Shown piece by piece: positions 28,544 through 38,450 of a stretch of DNA of 64,000 nt. Numbering within the stretch: position 1 is the first letter of the stretch; each line of letters opens with the position of its first letter. The notes under the pieces were generated by a model. The model searched no databases. It worked only from the letters and a program-made list of their open reading frames with translations, and had not been told where the DNA came from. This DNA comes from Bacillota bacterium (GTDB lineage Bacteria; Bacillota; Clostridia; Lachnospirales; Lachnospiraceae). A program made the position numbers and the translations under genes. The stretch spans positions 62,001 through 126,000 of the forward strand of contig JAEYOQ010000024.1 in assembly GCA_023411555.1 (NCBI GenBank), written 5' to 3'.

Positions 28544-30205
28544 ATGAATAAGTTAAAGCCAAAATTGTTTTCGGTTATGAAAACGTATACGAAGGAGCAA
28601 TTTGTTAAGGATGTGGTAGCAGGAATTATCGTTGCAATAATTGCATTGCCTTTATCGATTGCCCTGGCACTGGCATCCGGAGTCACACCGGAGAGAGGCT
28701 TGTACACCGCTATTGTTGCCGGCTTCGTTATCTCCTTTTTAGGAGGAAGCCGTGTTCAGATATCGGGTCCTACGGCAGCCTTTGCCACGATTGTAGCTGG
28801 AATTGTAGCGAAAAAGGGTATGGAGGGATTAGCTGTAGCAACTGTTATGGCAGGTGTCCTCCTGATTATAATGGGATTGTTAAAGTTCGGAAGACTACTA
28901 AAGTTCATTCCCTACACCATAACAACCGGCTTTACCTTTGGTATCGCCATTACGATCTTTATCGGGCAGATTAAAGATTTTTTGGGATTAACCTTACATA
29001 CAAAACCGGTAGAAACGATGGAAAAGCTGATTGCCTGTTTTGAAGCAATCGCAACCATCAACCTACAGGCTGTCTTAATTGGTGCTTTAGCGCTGGCAAT
29101 CCTAATCCTCTGGCCTAAGATAAATAATAAGATACCAGCTTCTTTGATCGCAGTCATTATCACAGCGGCGATGGTGAAGCTATTTGGAGTGGAGGTCAAT
29201 ACCATAGGAAGTCTTTATGAGATATCCTCAAAGCCCCCGACCTTCCAATGGCCGAATTTTAGTATATCAATGATTAGTTCCATGTTTCCGGATGCTATTA
29301 CAATCGCTGTTCTGGCAGGGGTTGAATCTCTATTATCCTGCGTAGTAGCGGATGGTATGATCGGCAGTAAGCACAGATCGAACATGGAGTTGATTGCACA
29401 GGGGACCGGAAATATCTTCTCCAGCTTGTTTGGTGGTATTCCGGCAACCGGAGCAATCGCAAGAACGGCGGCTAATGTAAGGAATGGTGGCCGTACTCCC
29501 ATCGCAGGAATGGTACATTCGGTCACCCTGTTTTTGATCCTTGTAGTTTTAATGCCCTATGCAGCCTTAATTCCTATGCCTACCATCGCGGCAATCCTCT
29601 TCATGGTTGCTTATAATATGAGCGAGTGGAGAGAATTCGTTCAATTGGTGAAGAAATCACCAAAGAGCGATATTCTCGTGTTAGTATCAACCTTTGTACT
29701 GACGGTAGTCTTTGATCTTGTGGTAGCGATTGAGGTTGGTATCCTGATGGCAGCTGTTCTCTTTGTGAAAAGAATGGCTGATGTGGCAGATGTTCATGGC
29801 TGGACCTATCTAGAGGATGATGGGACAGAGGAGGATTTGAATGATTCTGAAAACATCCGTAAGAAGAAGGTTCCGAAGCATACTCTGGTTTACGAAATCA
29901 ATGGACCCATGTTCTTTGGTGCTGCTGATAAATTTATGGACATTTCATTGGATTCCCATGTGAAGGTGGTTATTCTTCGAATGAGAAGTGTGCCTGCCAT
30001 GGATGTGAACGCACTTCATGCACTTAATAATGTCTTAAAGTCCTGCCAGAAGAAGCACATCACCTTGATTATGTCCCATGTCCAAGACCAACCTATGAAA
30101 ATGATGCAAAAGGCAGGCTTTGATCAGTTGATTGGTGAGGAAAACTTCTGTGATAATATCGATCTTGCCTTGATGAGGGCTGAACAACTGCAGGAAGTAG
30201 GATAA
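28544..30205 (+). CDS. SulP-family inorganic anion transporter with STAS domain
   Basis: Membrane transporter of the SLC26/SulP family (sulfate, bicarbonate or related anions). About 12 helices span residues 25-420, including the hallmark ALPLSIALALASGVTPERGLYTAIVAG and SRVQISGPTAAF. A C-terminal STAS domain (about 435-545) contains MDVNALHAL. The ion is not predictable. ATG 28544 follows GGAGG; the frame upstream to 28472 lacks a site. Length 553 residues is typical. Confidence 0.9.
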   Translation: MNKLKPKLFSVMKTYTKEQFVKDVVAGIIVAIIALPLSIALALASGVTPERGLYTAIVAGFVISFLGGSRVQISGPTAAFATIVAGIVAKKGMEGLAVATVMAGVLLIIMGLLKFGRLLKFIPYTITTGFTFGIAITIFIGQIKDFLGLTLHTKPVETMEKLIACFEAIATINLQAVLIGALALAILILWPKINNKIPASLIAVIITAAMVKLFGVEVNTIGSLYEISSKPPTFQWPNFSISMISSMFPDAITIAVLAGVESLLSCVVADGMIGSKHRSNMELIAQGTGNIFSSLFGGIPATGAIARTAANVRNGGRTPIAGMVHSVTLFLILVVLMPYAALIPMPTIAAILFMVAYNMSEWREFVQLVKKSPKSDILVLVSTFVLTVVFDLVVAIEVGILMAAVLFVKRMADVADVHGWTYLEDDGTEEDLNDSENIRKKKVPKHTLVYEINGPMFFGAADKFMDISLDSHVKVVILRMRSVPAMDVNALHALNNVLKSCQKKHITLIMSHVQDQPMKMMQKAGFDQLIGEENFCDNIDLALMRAEQLQEVG

Positions 30206-30414
30206 ATCATACCTTCCGGACACCGCCTGTGGCTTCGTGCTTCACAGAAATCCTAGCATCATTTTGAACTAGCTGTGAAAGTAACGTTCAACGATGATTG
30301 AGTAAAACTCAGGAAATATTAGTGTATTTTTTCCCGAAAAGCAGTATAATGGTCTCAGATGTAGGTATTATTATCAGAAGGATCGATACCATGAACCATT
30401 AGGAGGAATATACG

Positions 30415-30819
30415 ATGAAAGGAAAATTAGTACAGATTATTAAGCTAGTTCTCATTCAAATCCTTTGTGTCATGATTTTTTTATCCATTAGTGTTCTTTG
30501 TGCCGTTCTGATTTCTCGCTTTTCTGGAAGCATATTAAGAACAGTAATGGTGTATGAAGGCTTTATTCTGGTTTTGGTAGGAGCCCTGCTATCACCGAGA
30601 GCCACCCGGTCATTTATTAATGCAAATGCCCTGGACCAGCCGAATGCAGCCCAGATCGCTTATCGGGACATGGAGATCAATCGAATGGAACAGGAATTCG
30701 AGCGGGAGGATCCTTTATATTATAAGAATTTCTTTTACCTGGTTAAGGGGAGTGCCCATAATATAACCATGATTCTTGCGGGCTTAATTCTGTTATTCTA
30801 TGCCTTGAATTATTTATAA
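30415..30819 (+). CDS. Small membrane protein, unknown function
   Basis: The 134-residue product has three predicted membrane helices (about 9-33, 42-60 and 112-132) with a charged loop containing NRMEQEFEREDPLYYKN between the second and third. AGGAGG lies 8 bases before the ATG. I do not recognise a family. It stands alone, about 130 bases before the split protease gene. Confidence 0.65.
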   Translation: MKGKLVQIIKLVLIQILCVMIFLSISVLCAVLISRFSGSILRTVMVYEGFILVLVGALLSPRATRSFINANALDQPNAAQIAYRDMEINRMEQEFEREDPLYYKNFFYLVKGSAHNITMILAGLILLFYALNYL

Positions 30820-30946
30820 GATTAGGGTGCCAAAAGGCTGATTCTTGCTTTGTGAGTGAATATCACTGCATCAGTATAGTATTTATACTCATGCAAATCC
30901 TGCCTGCATATAATGAGTTAAGGATATCATATCAGTGAAGGTTTAT

Positions 30947-31570
30947 ATGGATAATGCAAAGATAGAAAATGAGCTAAATCTTGCCCTTGACGTCTCAGAA
31001 GCGGAGCGGGAAAGGACCGTCAATCTTAATGTGGGTTTTACACCTGACATGGACTTATGGGAGTTGATTGTTAAGTACAGCGGTAGTCTTGATCGTGTCA
31101 GGGAGGAGCTGCAGATATCTGCTGTGGAGCTGGCGAGTCAATATGCAATTCTGACCATTCCGGAATATCTGATTGGTCGATTGACCGAATATCCGGAGAT
31201 TGAATACATTGAGAAACCAAAGCGCCTGTTTTATGAGGCGAACGAAGGGCGTAGGGCTTCCTGTATTAATCCGGTACAGATGGGAAATTACAATCTGTTC
31301 GGAGAAGGTGTATTGGTTGCAATCATTGATTCCGGAATTGACTATTCCCACCCGGATTTTCGTAATGAGGATGGTACAACAAGAATTGATGCGATATGGG
31401 ATCAGACCATACCGGGCAATCCCCCGTTAGGCTACGACATCGGCTCTCTGTATACAAGAGAACAGATTAATGAAGCACTTCGGCTTCCGATGCCGGAGCG
31501 AATGGAGATTGTTCCAAGTACGGACCTGTCGGGGCACGGAACCCATATGGGGTGTTCAAAAAATATGTAA
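30947..31570 (+). CDS. S8 subtilisin-like protease, N-terminal fragment interrupted by the element (CspB-like)
   Basis: The fragment holds a propeptide-like region (about 1-95), the catalytic Asp128 in VAIIDSGIDYSHPDF and the catalytic His197 in GHGTH. Seven element-encoded residues then lead to TAA 31568-31570. The natural continuation VAGIAAGNG is found 22 kb away at 53685. Joined, the protein has 576 residues and a triad Asp128/His197/Ser510, close in size and spacing to clostridial CspB-type proteases that activate the germination lytic enzyme. ATG 30947 has GAAGG 5 bases upstream; GTG 30935 is the longer alternative. On its own it lacks the serine and must be inactive. Confidence 0.88.
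   Translation: MDNAKIENELNLALDVSEAERERTVNLNVGFTPDMDLWELIVKYSGSLDRVREELQISAVELASQYAILTIPEYLIGRLTEYPEIEYIEKPKRLFYEANEGRRASCINPVQMGNYNLFGEGVLVAIIDSGIDYSHPDFRNEDGTTRIDAIWDQTIPGNPPLGYDIGSLYTREQINEALRLPMPERMEIVPSTDLSGHGTHMGCSKNM
31531..31564. other. Left junction (attL) of the serine-recombinase element
   Basis: Protease codons for GHGTH (31532-31546) run into element sequence ATGGGGTGTTCAAAAAAT (31547-31564). CCCAT (31542-31546) is shared with the right junction. The element-side arm GGTGTTCAAAAAAT (31551-31564) is an inverted copy (12 of 14) of the right-end arm at 53663-53676. Confidence 0.8.
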
Positions 31571-31590
31571 GGGGCTGTTGAAACAGCCCC
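31571..31590 (+). terminator. Hairpin just inside the left end of the element
   Basis: GGGGCTGT-TGAA-ACAGCCCC begins right after the stop of the truncated protease fragment. It would end protease transcripts at the element border and shield element genes from read-through. There is no strong T run. Confidence 0.6.
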
Positions 31591-31703
31591 TGTTTGTGTA
31601 TATAATGGTACTTACTAAACTGGACTACTTTCAAAGCCTCCTTTCGTATAAGCTTATATTCTGTGAGCGGATGGATATGGAGTTATGAATAAGGAGCTAT
31701 AGA

Positions 31704-33716
31704 ATGAACAAGGATGAAACACTTCAAAGCAAAGAACGGGAGAATGAACTGAGATACCTTAAGCTTCTATCCAATCAATACCCAACGATTGCAGCGGCCT
31801 GTACTGAGATCATTAATCTTCAAGCAATCTTGAACTTACCGAAAGGGACGGAACATTTTTTGTCTGACATCCATGGAGAACATGAGTCCTTTGACCATGT
31901 ATTAAAAAATGCATCAGGCGCTATCAAACGTAAAATAAAGGACCTATATGGGGAAGCTCTGAGGGAGAGTGAAATAAAGAGCCTTGCAACCTTAATCTAC
32001 TATCCTGAACAGAAACTGGAGATAGTATTACGAGAGGAGGGAAACCTGGAGGATTGGTATCGGGTCACCTTATATCGACTCATTGAAATATGTCGTTATG
32101 CATCGACTAAGTATACACGATCCAAGGTAAGAAAAGCGTTACCGAAGGATTTTGCCTATATTATTGAAGAGCTTCTCCATGAGGAAGCGGAGAGACGAAA
32201 TAAGGAAGAATATTACAAGGAAATCATCCAGACAATTATACGTATAGATCGTGCAAAGGAATTTATTATTGCTATATCGAAATTGATTCAGAGAATGGTA
32301 GTTGATCGATTACATATTATCGGAGACATCTTCGATCGTGGCCCCGGTGCAGATATCATCATGGAGACCCTACTCGCTTATCATAGTGTGGATATCCAGT
32401 GGGGGAATCATGATATATTGTGGATGGGAGCGGCTTCAGGAAATAAGGCATGTATTGCTAATGTACTGAGAATTTGTATGAAATATGCTAATCTTCAGAC
32501 CGTCGAAGATGGGTATGGAATTAATCTGCTACCTCTTGCTACCTTTGCTATGAGATATTATGGGGAGGATGAATGTAGATGCTTCCAGCCTAAGCTAGAG
32601 GGGAAGGAAGGGATTGGGAGCAATGAGCTTCAGCTAATAGCTCAGATGCATAAAGCGATTACAATTCTTCAGTTTAAGCTGGAGGGAGAGATCATCAAAC
32701 GCAATCCGGGATACCAGATGGAAGATCGCCTTCTTCTGAGTAAGCTGTGTCTGGAAAGTGGACAAGTAGAAGTAGATGGAAAGACATATGTACTAAAGGA
32801 TACGAAATTCCCTACGATTGACCCGGAGAGCCCTTATGATCTACTAGCGGAAGAGCAGGAGTTAGTGGATAAATTAGTATCCTCCTTTTTAAACAGTGAG
32901 AAGCTACAAAGGCATATTCGCTTTTTGTATTCTAATGGTAGCATGTATCTGAAGAATAATTCCAATCTTCTTTATCACGGTTGCATTCCGCTACACTCTG
33001 ACGGAAGTCTAAAAAAAGTAAAAATAGATGAAACAGATAAGACCTATAGTGGCAGAGCTTATCTGGATCAGCTGGATATGATGGTTAGAGAAGGCTACTT
33101 TAACTACAAGAATCCGGAAACAAAACAATACTGTATGGATATGATGTGGTATTTATGGTGTGGGCCGGATTCTCCTCTTTTCGGAAAAGAGAGGATGACT
33201 ACCTTTGAACGCTATTTTATAGAAGCAAAGGAAACGCATATAGAAAAAAGAAATCCATACTTTGATTTGCGGGATGACGAGAGGATTTGTAACATGATCT
33301 TTCAGGAATTTGGTTTAGAGCCAAGCGTATCCCATATTATTAATGGCCACGTACCGGTAAAAATTAAAAAAGGCGAGAGTCCGATACGAGCAAATGGAAA
33401 ATTGCTGGTCATTGACGGCGGTTTTTCGAGACCCTATCAGGCAAAGACCGGGATTGCTGGTTATACCTTAATCTATAATTCCTTTGGGCTGCTCTTAGTA
33501 TCCCATGAGCCCTTTGAGTCTACGCAGAAGGCCATTGAAGAGGAGAAAGATATCCATTCTACTACGCTTGTATTAGAACAGGAGTTAGTTCGTAAGAGAG
33601 TAGGAGATACGGATATAGGCAATGAATTAAGACATCAAATTGAGGATTTGGAAAAGCTCTTGGAAGCCTATCGGAAAGGCTTTATCAAGGAGAGAAGCGA
33701 AAGACTTCATCTTTGA
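31704..33716 (+). CDS. fbp: Fructose-1,6-bisphosphatase, class III
   Basis: Gluconeogenic enzyme hydrolysing fructose 1,6-bisphosphate to fructose 6-phosphate, cytoplasmic. The 670-residue length matches Firmicutes class III enzymes. Metallophosphatase motifs are seen: SDIHGEHESFDHVL, IIGDIFDRGPGADIIME, QWGNHDILWMG and INGHVPVK. It lies inside the element, 113 bases from the left hairpin, in its own transcription unit. This gene is usually chromosomal and single-copy, so finding it as cargo is unusual; whether the genome holds another copy cannot be seen here. Confidence 0.95.
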   Translation: MNKDETLQSKERENELRYLKLLSNQYPTIAAACTEIINLQAILNLPKGTEHFLSDIHGEHESFDHVLKNASGAIKRKIKDLYGEALRESEIKSLATLIYYPEQKLEIVLREEGNLEDWYRVTLYRLIEICRYASTKYTRSKVRKALPKDFAYIIEELLHEEAERRNKEEYYKEIIQTIIRIDRAKEFIIAISKLIQRMVVDRLHIIGDIFDRGPGADIIMETLLAYHSVDIQWGNHDILWMGAASGNKACIANVLRICMKYANLQTVEDGYGINLLPLATFAMRYYGEDECRCFQPKLEGKEGIGSNELQLIAQMHKAITILQFKLEGEIIKRNPGYQMEDRLLLSKLCLESGQVEVDGKTYVLKDTKFPTIDPESPYDLLAEEQELVDKLVSSFLNSEKLQRHIRFLYSNGSMYLKNNSNLLYHGCIPLHSDGSLKKVKIDETDKTYSGRAYLDQLDMMVREGYFNYKNPETKQYCMDMMWYLWCGPDSPLFGKERMTTFERYFIEAKETHIEKRNPYFDLRDDERICNMIFQEFGLEPSVSHIINGHVPVKIKKGESPIRANGKLLVIDGGFSRPYQAKTGIAGYTLIYNSFGLLLVSHEPFESTQKAIEEEKDIHSTTLVLEQELVRKRVGDTDIGNELRHQIEDLEKLLEAYRKGFIKERSERLHL

Positions 33717-33766
33717 TGTTGGGAAGAAGATGCCTGTTATCAGTAATGATAGTCATATTTAATTAT

Positions 33767-33810
33767 AAAACGAAGGAAGTCTCTGAATAGGGATGTCCTT
33801 CGTTTTTATT
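33767..33810 (+). terminator. Terminator of fbp
   Basis: AAAACGAAGGA pairs with TCCTTCGTTTT (33796-33806), followed by TTATTT. It lies about 50 bases after the fbp stop. Confidence 0.85.
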
Positions 33811-33845
33811 TACTCAAGATTTGCTCCTATTTATGAATAAAATGG

Positions 33846-33874
33846 TTTACAGAAAATACTAGACATGATAATAT
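33846..33874 (+). promoter_or_regulatory. Promoter of the GH38-like gene
   Basis: TTTACA (33846-33851), 17-base spacer, TAATAT (33869-33874). A/T-rich partly symmetric sequence with GTACATA follows and may bind the GntR/LacI hybrid encoded next door. Confidence 0.6.
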
Positions 33875-33982
33875 ATGTACATAACATATATTTAATATAA
33901 TAATATATAACGTGACGTCAGTGCGAAGACATAATATATTGCAGACTCCTGGAAAGGAAATAATGACAAAAGAGAGGTTTCT

Positions 33983-36544
33983 ATGGTTGAAAAGATAATT
34001 CTTGTATTTAAGACGCATTTTGATATTGGATTCACCAATCTATCTTCCAAGGTTATTGATCAATATGCGGATTCTATGCTGAAGGACGTGGTTGCCACAT
34101 GCAAAGCCACGGAGCATATGGGACAACAGAAGTATGTGTGGACAATGCCCTCATGGCCGTTAAAAATAATCACCGAACGGTGTTCTGATGATTTGAAGAT
34201 CGAACTGAACTCACTGATTGAGAAGGGGCAAATAGCTTGGCATGCGTTACCCTTTACATTCCATACGGATTTTTGCAGTGTAGAAGAATTAATAGAAGGT
34301 TTTCGTTATGGACGAGAATTGTCCTCGGCATATGGCAAGCCCTATCCAATATCAGCGAAGATGACTGATGTTCCGGGGCATGGTGTTATGCTGCCGGCTA
34401 TTTTAAGTGGAGCTGGTGTGAAGTTCTTACATCTGGGCTGCAATGAATTCTCTAGTCCGCCTAAGGTGCCATTCCTGTTTCATTGGCAGGCTCCCAGTGG
34501 CCAATCTGTACTTACGATGTATAGCAAGGGAGGATACGGAACTTCCCTGCTTCCACCAGAGGGCTGGAACTACCCGGTATGGATGGCTCTTATGCACACT
34601 CATGATAATTCCGGTCCGCAGTCTGCTGCACTGATAGGCGAAATGGTTCAAACCGTTCAAAGAAAATACCCGGATGCAGAAGTAATATGTGGAACTATGG
34701 ATGATTTTTATCACGAATTATCGAAATGTGATTTAAGCCATATCCCTACCATAGACAAGGATCTTGCTGATACGTGGATACATGGTGTTGGAACGTATCC
34801 GCAAGAGGTTGGTATTGTTCGAAATAATAGAGAAAAAAGCAAACGACTACAGGCTATGTTGGTAAAACAAGCGTTGGAAGGTAAGAAGACCGAGGAAGCA
34901 ATCAATGATAAATTAGATCGGTTTTACGAAGAGGTTAATTTATTCGGAGAGCATACCTGGGGTGCGGATGTGAAAACGTGGCTAGGGTCAGGACGTGTAT
35001 ATACAAAGGATGATTTTCTGAAAATGAAAGATCAAGAAAAGTATCGCTTTATGGAGGCTTCGTGGCAGGAACAGAAGGATAGGGCGCTTCAAAGCGGAGC
35101 AACCTTAGATGAAATAAAGCTGTTGGTAGAGCAAGGTGAGAATGGTTGCCCTTCTCTCTTTAACCCAAATAGCTCTGCATATACTGGCTGGGTATCCCTC
35201 AAGGAGTTAAAGCAGAAGAGTGGTTCCGGGAAAGTAGAAGATACTAATATGAAATATCCGGACTTTGGACTAGAAATTAATGGAAAACCTCTTCCGATAA
35301 CTAGGATAAATGGAGAGTGGGCTTGTTATGTAGAAGATATACCCCCTTTTGTCACTGTTCCGCTTCATTTTAGAGATGAGCCTGTGCCAATAATGAATAT
35401 GATTATTGAAAGTAATAACTCCTTAGTGACGGTAGAAAATCATAGATATGCTTTAAGGTTTGAGGAGGCTTCAGGAGATATAACGGAGCTCTATGACAAG
35501 AAATTGAATATAACATTAATGGAACGAAAAAATGAAAAGGGAGTTTTCTCATATCAGTATGATCGCTACGGTACCGAAGATATTACTACATTCATAAAAG
35601 AATATGCTTATCGTTTTTCGGATTGGGGGATTAAGGATTTTGGCAGAGAAAACTATCCGGAATGCGAGCATAAGGTTTATAGACCGATATTTCAGTCTTA
35701 TTCCGTTGATTTAAATACGGTTAGTTTCTTCTATAAAGGGATAGAAAGTGCTGAAAAATATGGTGACGCAGATGCGATTAGGCTGGAGGTTACTTTACCT
35801 CCGGCAGGTGATGAATTATTTGTGAGCTTGCATTTGGACCATAAAAACGAGTGTCCTTATGTGGAATCCGGTACTCTATTATTCCCCTTTGCGCAAGAGG
35901 ATGTGCAATATAGAATCAATAAATCCAATACTGTATTAGATCCTTCAGTGGATATTCAAGAAGGTGCGAACCACGTATTCTATTGTATCGAGAATTATCT
36001 TACTATGATGAGCGGGCATAAGGGCTTGTGCATCATTGCAAAGGATACACCCTTAGTCTCTTTGGGAGATACAGGTGTGCTCAGATATAGAAATAATTAT
36101 AAAGAACCAACAGAATCAATTGCTTATTTTAACCTGTTCAACAATATGTGGGGGACGAATTTCCCGCAATGGATTGGTGGTGATCTATCCTATCATTATG
36201 TATTATTTGGTATCGATCGGTGCCAGGAAGAATATTTGATGGAGCGAGTCGCGGTACTAAGTGAGGGAGTTGAGGTCACCGGAGTGAGACTAGAGGAAGA
36301 AATCACTGGTTTTCCGGAGCATATGCAACTAATTAATGCAAAGTACAATAGTGAGGGGCTAATAGTAAGATTTAAAGATCTTGCTGGTACAGCAGCCTAT
36401 AGAAGTATTCATATAAATAATCACAATATTACCCCCATTGATTTAAATAATGTCACCTTAGGTGAGAGTTGCAGTGAGGTCTATGATTTTAATGTATCAC
36501 CTTATGGAATATATTCCTTTCTGATCACAAAGCAATCATCTTAA
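33983..36544 (+). CDS. GH38-type alpha-mannosidase-like enzyme (DUF5054-like)
   Basis: The N-terminal half resembles the GH38 catalytic fold: KTHFDIGFTNL (metal-binding His-x-Asp), WHALPFTFHTD, KMTDVPGHGVMLP with the likely nucleophile Asp, and LMHTHDNSGPQ. The C-terminal half is beta-rich, as in GH38 enzymes. At 853 residues it fits the DUF5054 group, whose substrate is not established to my knowledge. No signal peptide is present. It has its own promoter and precedes a GntR/LacI hybrid regulator. The substrate may be an imported glycoside brought in by the ABC systems of the element. Confidence 0.72.
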   Translation: MVEKIILVFKTHFDIGFTNLSSKVIDQYADSMLKDVVATCKATEHMGQQKYVWTMPSWPLKIITERCSDDLKIELNSLIEKGQIAWHALPFTFHTDFCSVEELIEGFRYGRELSSAYGKPYPISAKMTDVPGHGVMLPAILSGAGVKFLHLGCNEFSSPPKVPFLFHWQAPSGQSVLTMYSKGGYGTSLLPPEGWNYPVWMALMHTHDNSGPQSAALIGEMVQTVQRKYPDAEVICGTMDDFYHELSKCDLSHIPTIDKDLADTWIHGVGTYPQEVGIVRNNREKSKRLQAMLVKQALEGKKTEEAINDKLDRFYEEVNLFGEHTWGADVKTWLGSGRVYTKDDFLKMKDQEKYRFMEASWQEQKDRALQSGATLDEIKLLVEQGENGCPSLFNPNSSAYTGWVSLKELKQKSGSGKVEDTNMKYPDFGLEINGKPLPITRINGEWACYVEDIPPFVTVPLHFRDEPVPIMNMIIESNNSLVTVENHRYALRFEEASGDITELYDKKLNITLMERKNEKGVFSYQYDRYGTEDITTFIKEYAYRFSDWGIKDFGRENYPECEHKVYRPIFQSYSVDLNTVSFFYKGIESAEKYGDADAIRLEVTLPPAGDELFVSLHLDHKNECPYVESGTLLFPFAQEDVQYRINKSNTVLDPSVDIQEGANHVFYCIENYLTMMSGHKGLCIIAKDTPLVSLGDTGVLRYRNNYKEPTESIAYFNLFNNMWGTNFPQWIGGDLSYHYVLFGIDRCQEEYLMERVAVLSEGVEVTGVRLEEEITGFPEHMQLINAKYNSEGLIVRFKDLAGTAAYRSIHINNHNITPIDLNNVTLGESCSEVYDFNVSPYGIYSFLITKQSS

Positions 36545-36806
36545 GTCTCCTAAATGGGAAGTGAAATGAAATATTATGTAAAATAAATAGAGTAGTTGAT
36601 TAATTTTGCCAATTATATTATTATATAAACTGTAAAATATAATTAAAATCTATGTAAGTATGTGTATACATTACGTACATATGAGTAATGCCTACATATA
36701 GACAGAAGAAAGGCTTTCTGACCACACTAGATAAAGACAGGTTGATCCTTGTTGTGAGATTACATTATTACAGAAAGAAAAATAGATGGTATGATGGGGT
36801 GCAAGA

Positions 36807-37949
36807 ATGCGAAATGAATTTTTGTATAAGCATGTATATGAAGGAATAAAGGAAAAAATAATGAGCGGGATATTCCCAAAGGATAGTAAGCTCCCATCAG
36901 AGAAAGAATTTTGTACTGAATATGAAGTGAGTGCGATTACGGTTAAGAAAGCAATGGATCTTCTGGTTGATGAGGAGCTTGTTCGCAGGGTTCCCGGAAA
37001 GGGAACTTATGTAATCGATAATGCTGGTGCTGAGAAGGTAGCCCAGAGAGAAGAAGAGGTCAAAGAAGCGGATCGATACGAAAAGCCTGAGGTTGAACCG
37101 AAGGATAAAAAAAGAAAACTGATCGGAATTGTACTAGAGCATGTTGCTTCTCCCTTTGGACTTGATATGTTGTATCAGCTGGATTATGAAGCCGAGAAGG
37201 CGGGCTATAAGCTTTGTATACGATTTTCATATGGAAACAGAGAAAAGGAAACGGATGAAATAGAACATCTGATGGCACTTAATGTTGAGGGGATTATAAT
37301 TATGCCTTGTCATGGCTCTCACTATAATAATGCTATTCTGAAGCTGATTGTTGATGATTTTCCTGTAATACTGATTGATAAAAGAATGACAGGTATATCG
37401 GTGTCTACCGTAAGCACCGATGGAAAAAATGCAGTAAGGTTATTGGTAAAGCACCTTTATGAAAGAGGGTGTCGCAATATTGGCTTAATTACACTAGATA
37501 CGTCGGATACTACCTCGCTGATTGATCGAAGAGAAGGGTATTATTGTGGCTTGGAAGAGTATAATCTGCCCTTGGCCGAAGAATGTGTTCTTAAATACGG
37601 TGATACCAATTTTGTTGATAAAAAGACGGAGCAAATCGATGCTGATAATATTAGGCAATATTTTGAGAAAACAAGAGGCAGATTGGATGGAGTGATTTGT
37701 ACAGAATATGGTATGATGTCATCTGTGGTCAAAGCGGCGAAGGCTTTAGGGATTCGTATTGGGTCTGATCTAAAGATTTGTTGTATTGATGAGGACTATC
37801 AAGCTGCTGACGGATATTACTTTACCCATATGAAGCAGGATGAAAGAGAAATTGCCAAATTGGCTCTAAAGCTTCTGATACAAGGTGGGAACCAACCCGC
37901 TATTGACTATGTGGTTCCGGCTATTTTTAGACAAGGAAGAACGACCTAA
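36807..37949 (+). CDS. GntR-HTH / LacI-sensor hybrid transcriptional regulator (AraR-like layout)
   Basis: Residues 1-70 are a winged helix of the GntR family (LYKHVYEGIKEKIMSGIF, LPSEKEFCTEYEVS, VRRVPGKGTYV). After a charged linker (about 75-108) comes a periplasmic-binding-protein-like sugar sensor (about 110-380) with IVLEHVASPFGLDM. This two-part layout is that of AraR. A partly symmetric site with TGTATACATTACGTACA just upstream (about 36663-36679) may be its operator. It lies between the GH38-like gene and an ABC importer, which it probably controls. Confidence 0.85.
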   Translation: MRNEFLYKHVYEGIKEKIMSGIFPKDSKLPSEKEFCTEYEVSAITVKKAMDLLVDEELVRRVPGKGTYVIDNAGAEKVAQREEEVKEADRYEKPEVEPKDKKRKLIGIVLEHVASPFGLDMLYQLDYEAEKAGYKLCIRFSYGNREKETDEIEHLMALNVEGIIIMPCHGSHYNNAILKLIVDDFPVILIDKRMTGISVSTVSTDGKNAVRLLVKHLYERGCRNIGLITLDTSDTTSLIDRREGYYCGLEEYNLPLAEECVLKYGDTNFVDKKTEQIDADNIRQYFEKTRGRLDGVICTEYGMMSSVVKAAKALGIRIGSDLKICCIDEDYQAADGYYFTHMKQDEREIAKLALKLLIQGGNQPAIDYVVPAIFRQGRTT

Positions 37950-37991
37950 TCTAAGTATTGTTGAATTTGTTTTGCTAATGATGGAACGATA

Positions 37992-38072
37992 CAAACAGCC
38001 AATACAAAATACACTAATATTTCTTCTGTGATTAAGAGAAGGAGTGTTGACGTATTTTGTATTGGCTGTTTG
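37992..38072. repeat. Long hairpin after the GntR-type regulator
   Basis: A 21-bp perfect stem (37992-38012 with 38052-38072) encloses a loop with a smaller CTTCT/AGAAG stem. There is no T run, so it is a structure or MITE relic that may act as a terminator. The gap 37950-38450 holds this hairpin and the promoter at 38333; the A/T-rich rest is not recognised. Confidence 0.6.
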
Positions 38073-38332
38073 CGTTGGGTTGATTGATTGTAGAGGACAT
38101 AAAATATAATTAATTTGTCTTAAAATTATCATAAAATATATTTTTTGCTTTCGCGTACGATCTTCGATAGGATTAAAATAGATATCATGTAACTGAAATT
38201 ACATACATAGAAAACATGAAATCATGAAACTTTATTAGGTTAATTGTGTAAAATGACGATACAAATCTCGCTCAAAGGGGAATGAAGATATATATAACAT
38301 AAAAAATTATATAGAATTAATATTTATTTTTG

Positions 38333-38361
38333 TTTACAAATTATATTAAATATGATATTAT
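38333..38361 (+). promoter_or_regulatory. Promoter of the first ABC importer operon of the element
   Basis: TTTACA (38333-38338), 17-base spacer, TATTAT (38356-38361). ACAACGTGCACATAA follows directly and resembles an AraR-type half-palindrome, a candidate operator for the neighbouring regulator. Confidence 0.6.
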
Positions 38362-38450
38362 ACTTTTACAACGTGCACATAATAGACATGTGAAATCTGT
38401 GGAGAGCCTGACTATTGTGAGCTGTAGCAAATTATTCTTAAGGAGGAGAT

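Noticed and set aside
30820..30946. Sigma-E or sigma-G promoter before the split protease gene
   Set aside because: TGAATA-like and TATAC-like boxes are present, but spacing and -10 sequence do not match the known consensus well enough to claim.
31470..31688. 72-codon frame crossing the left junction
   Set aside because: It is an out-of-frame shadow of the protease fragment that runs through the hairpin at 31571.
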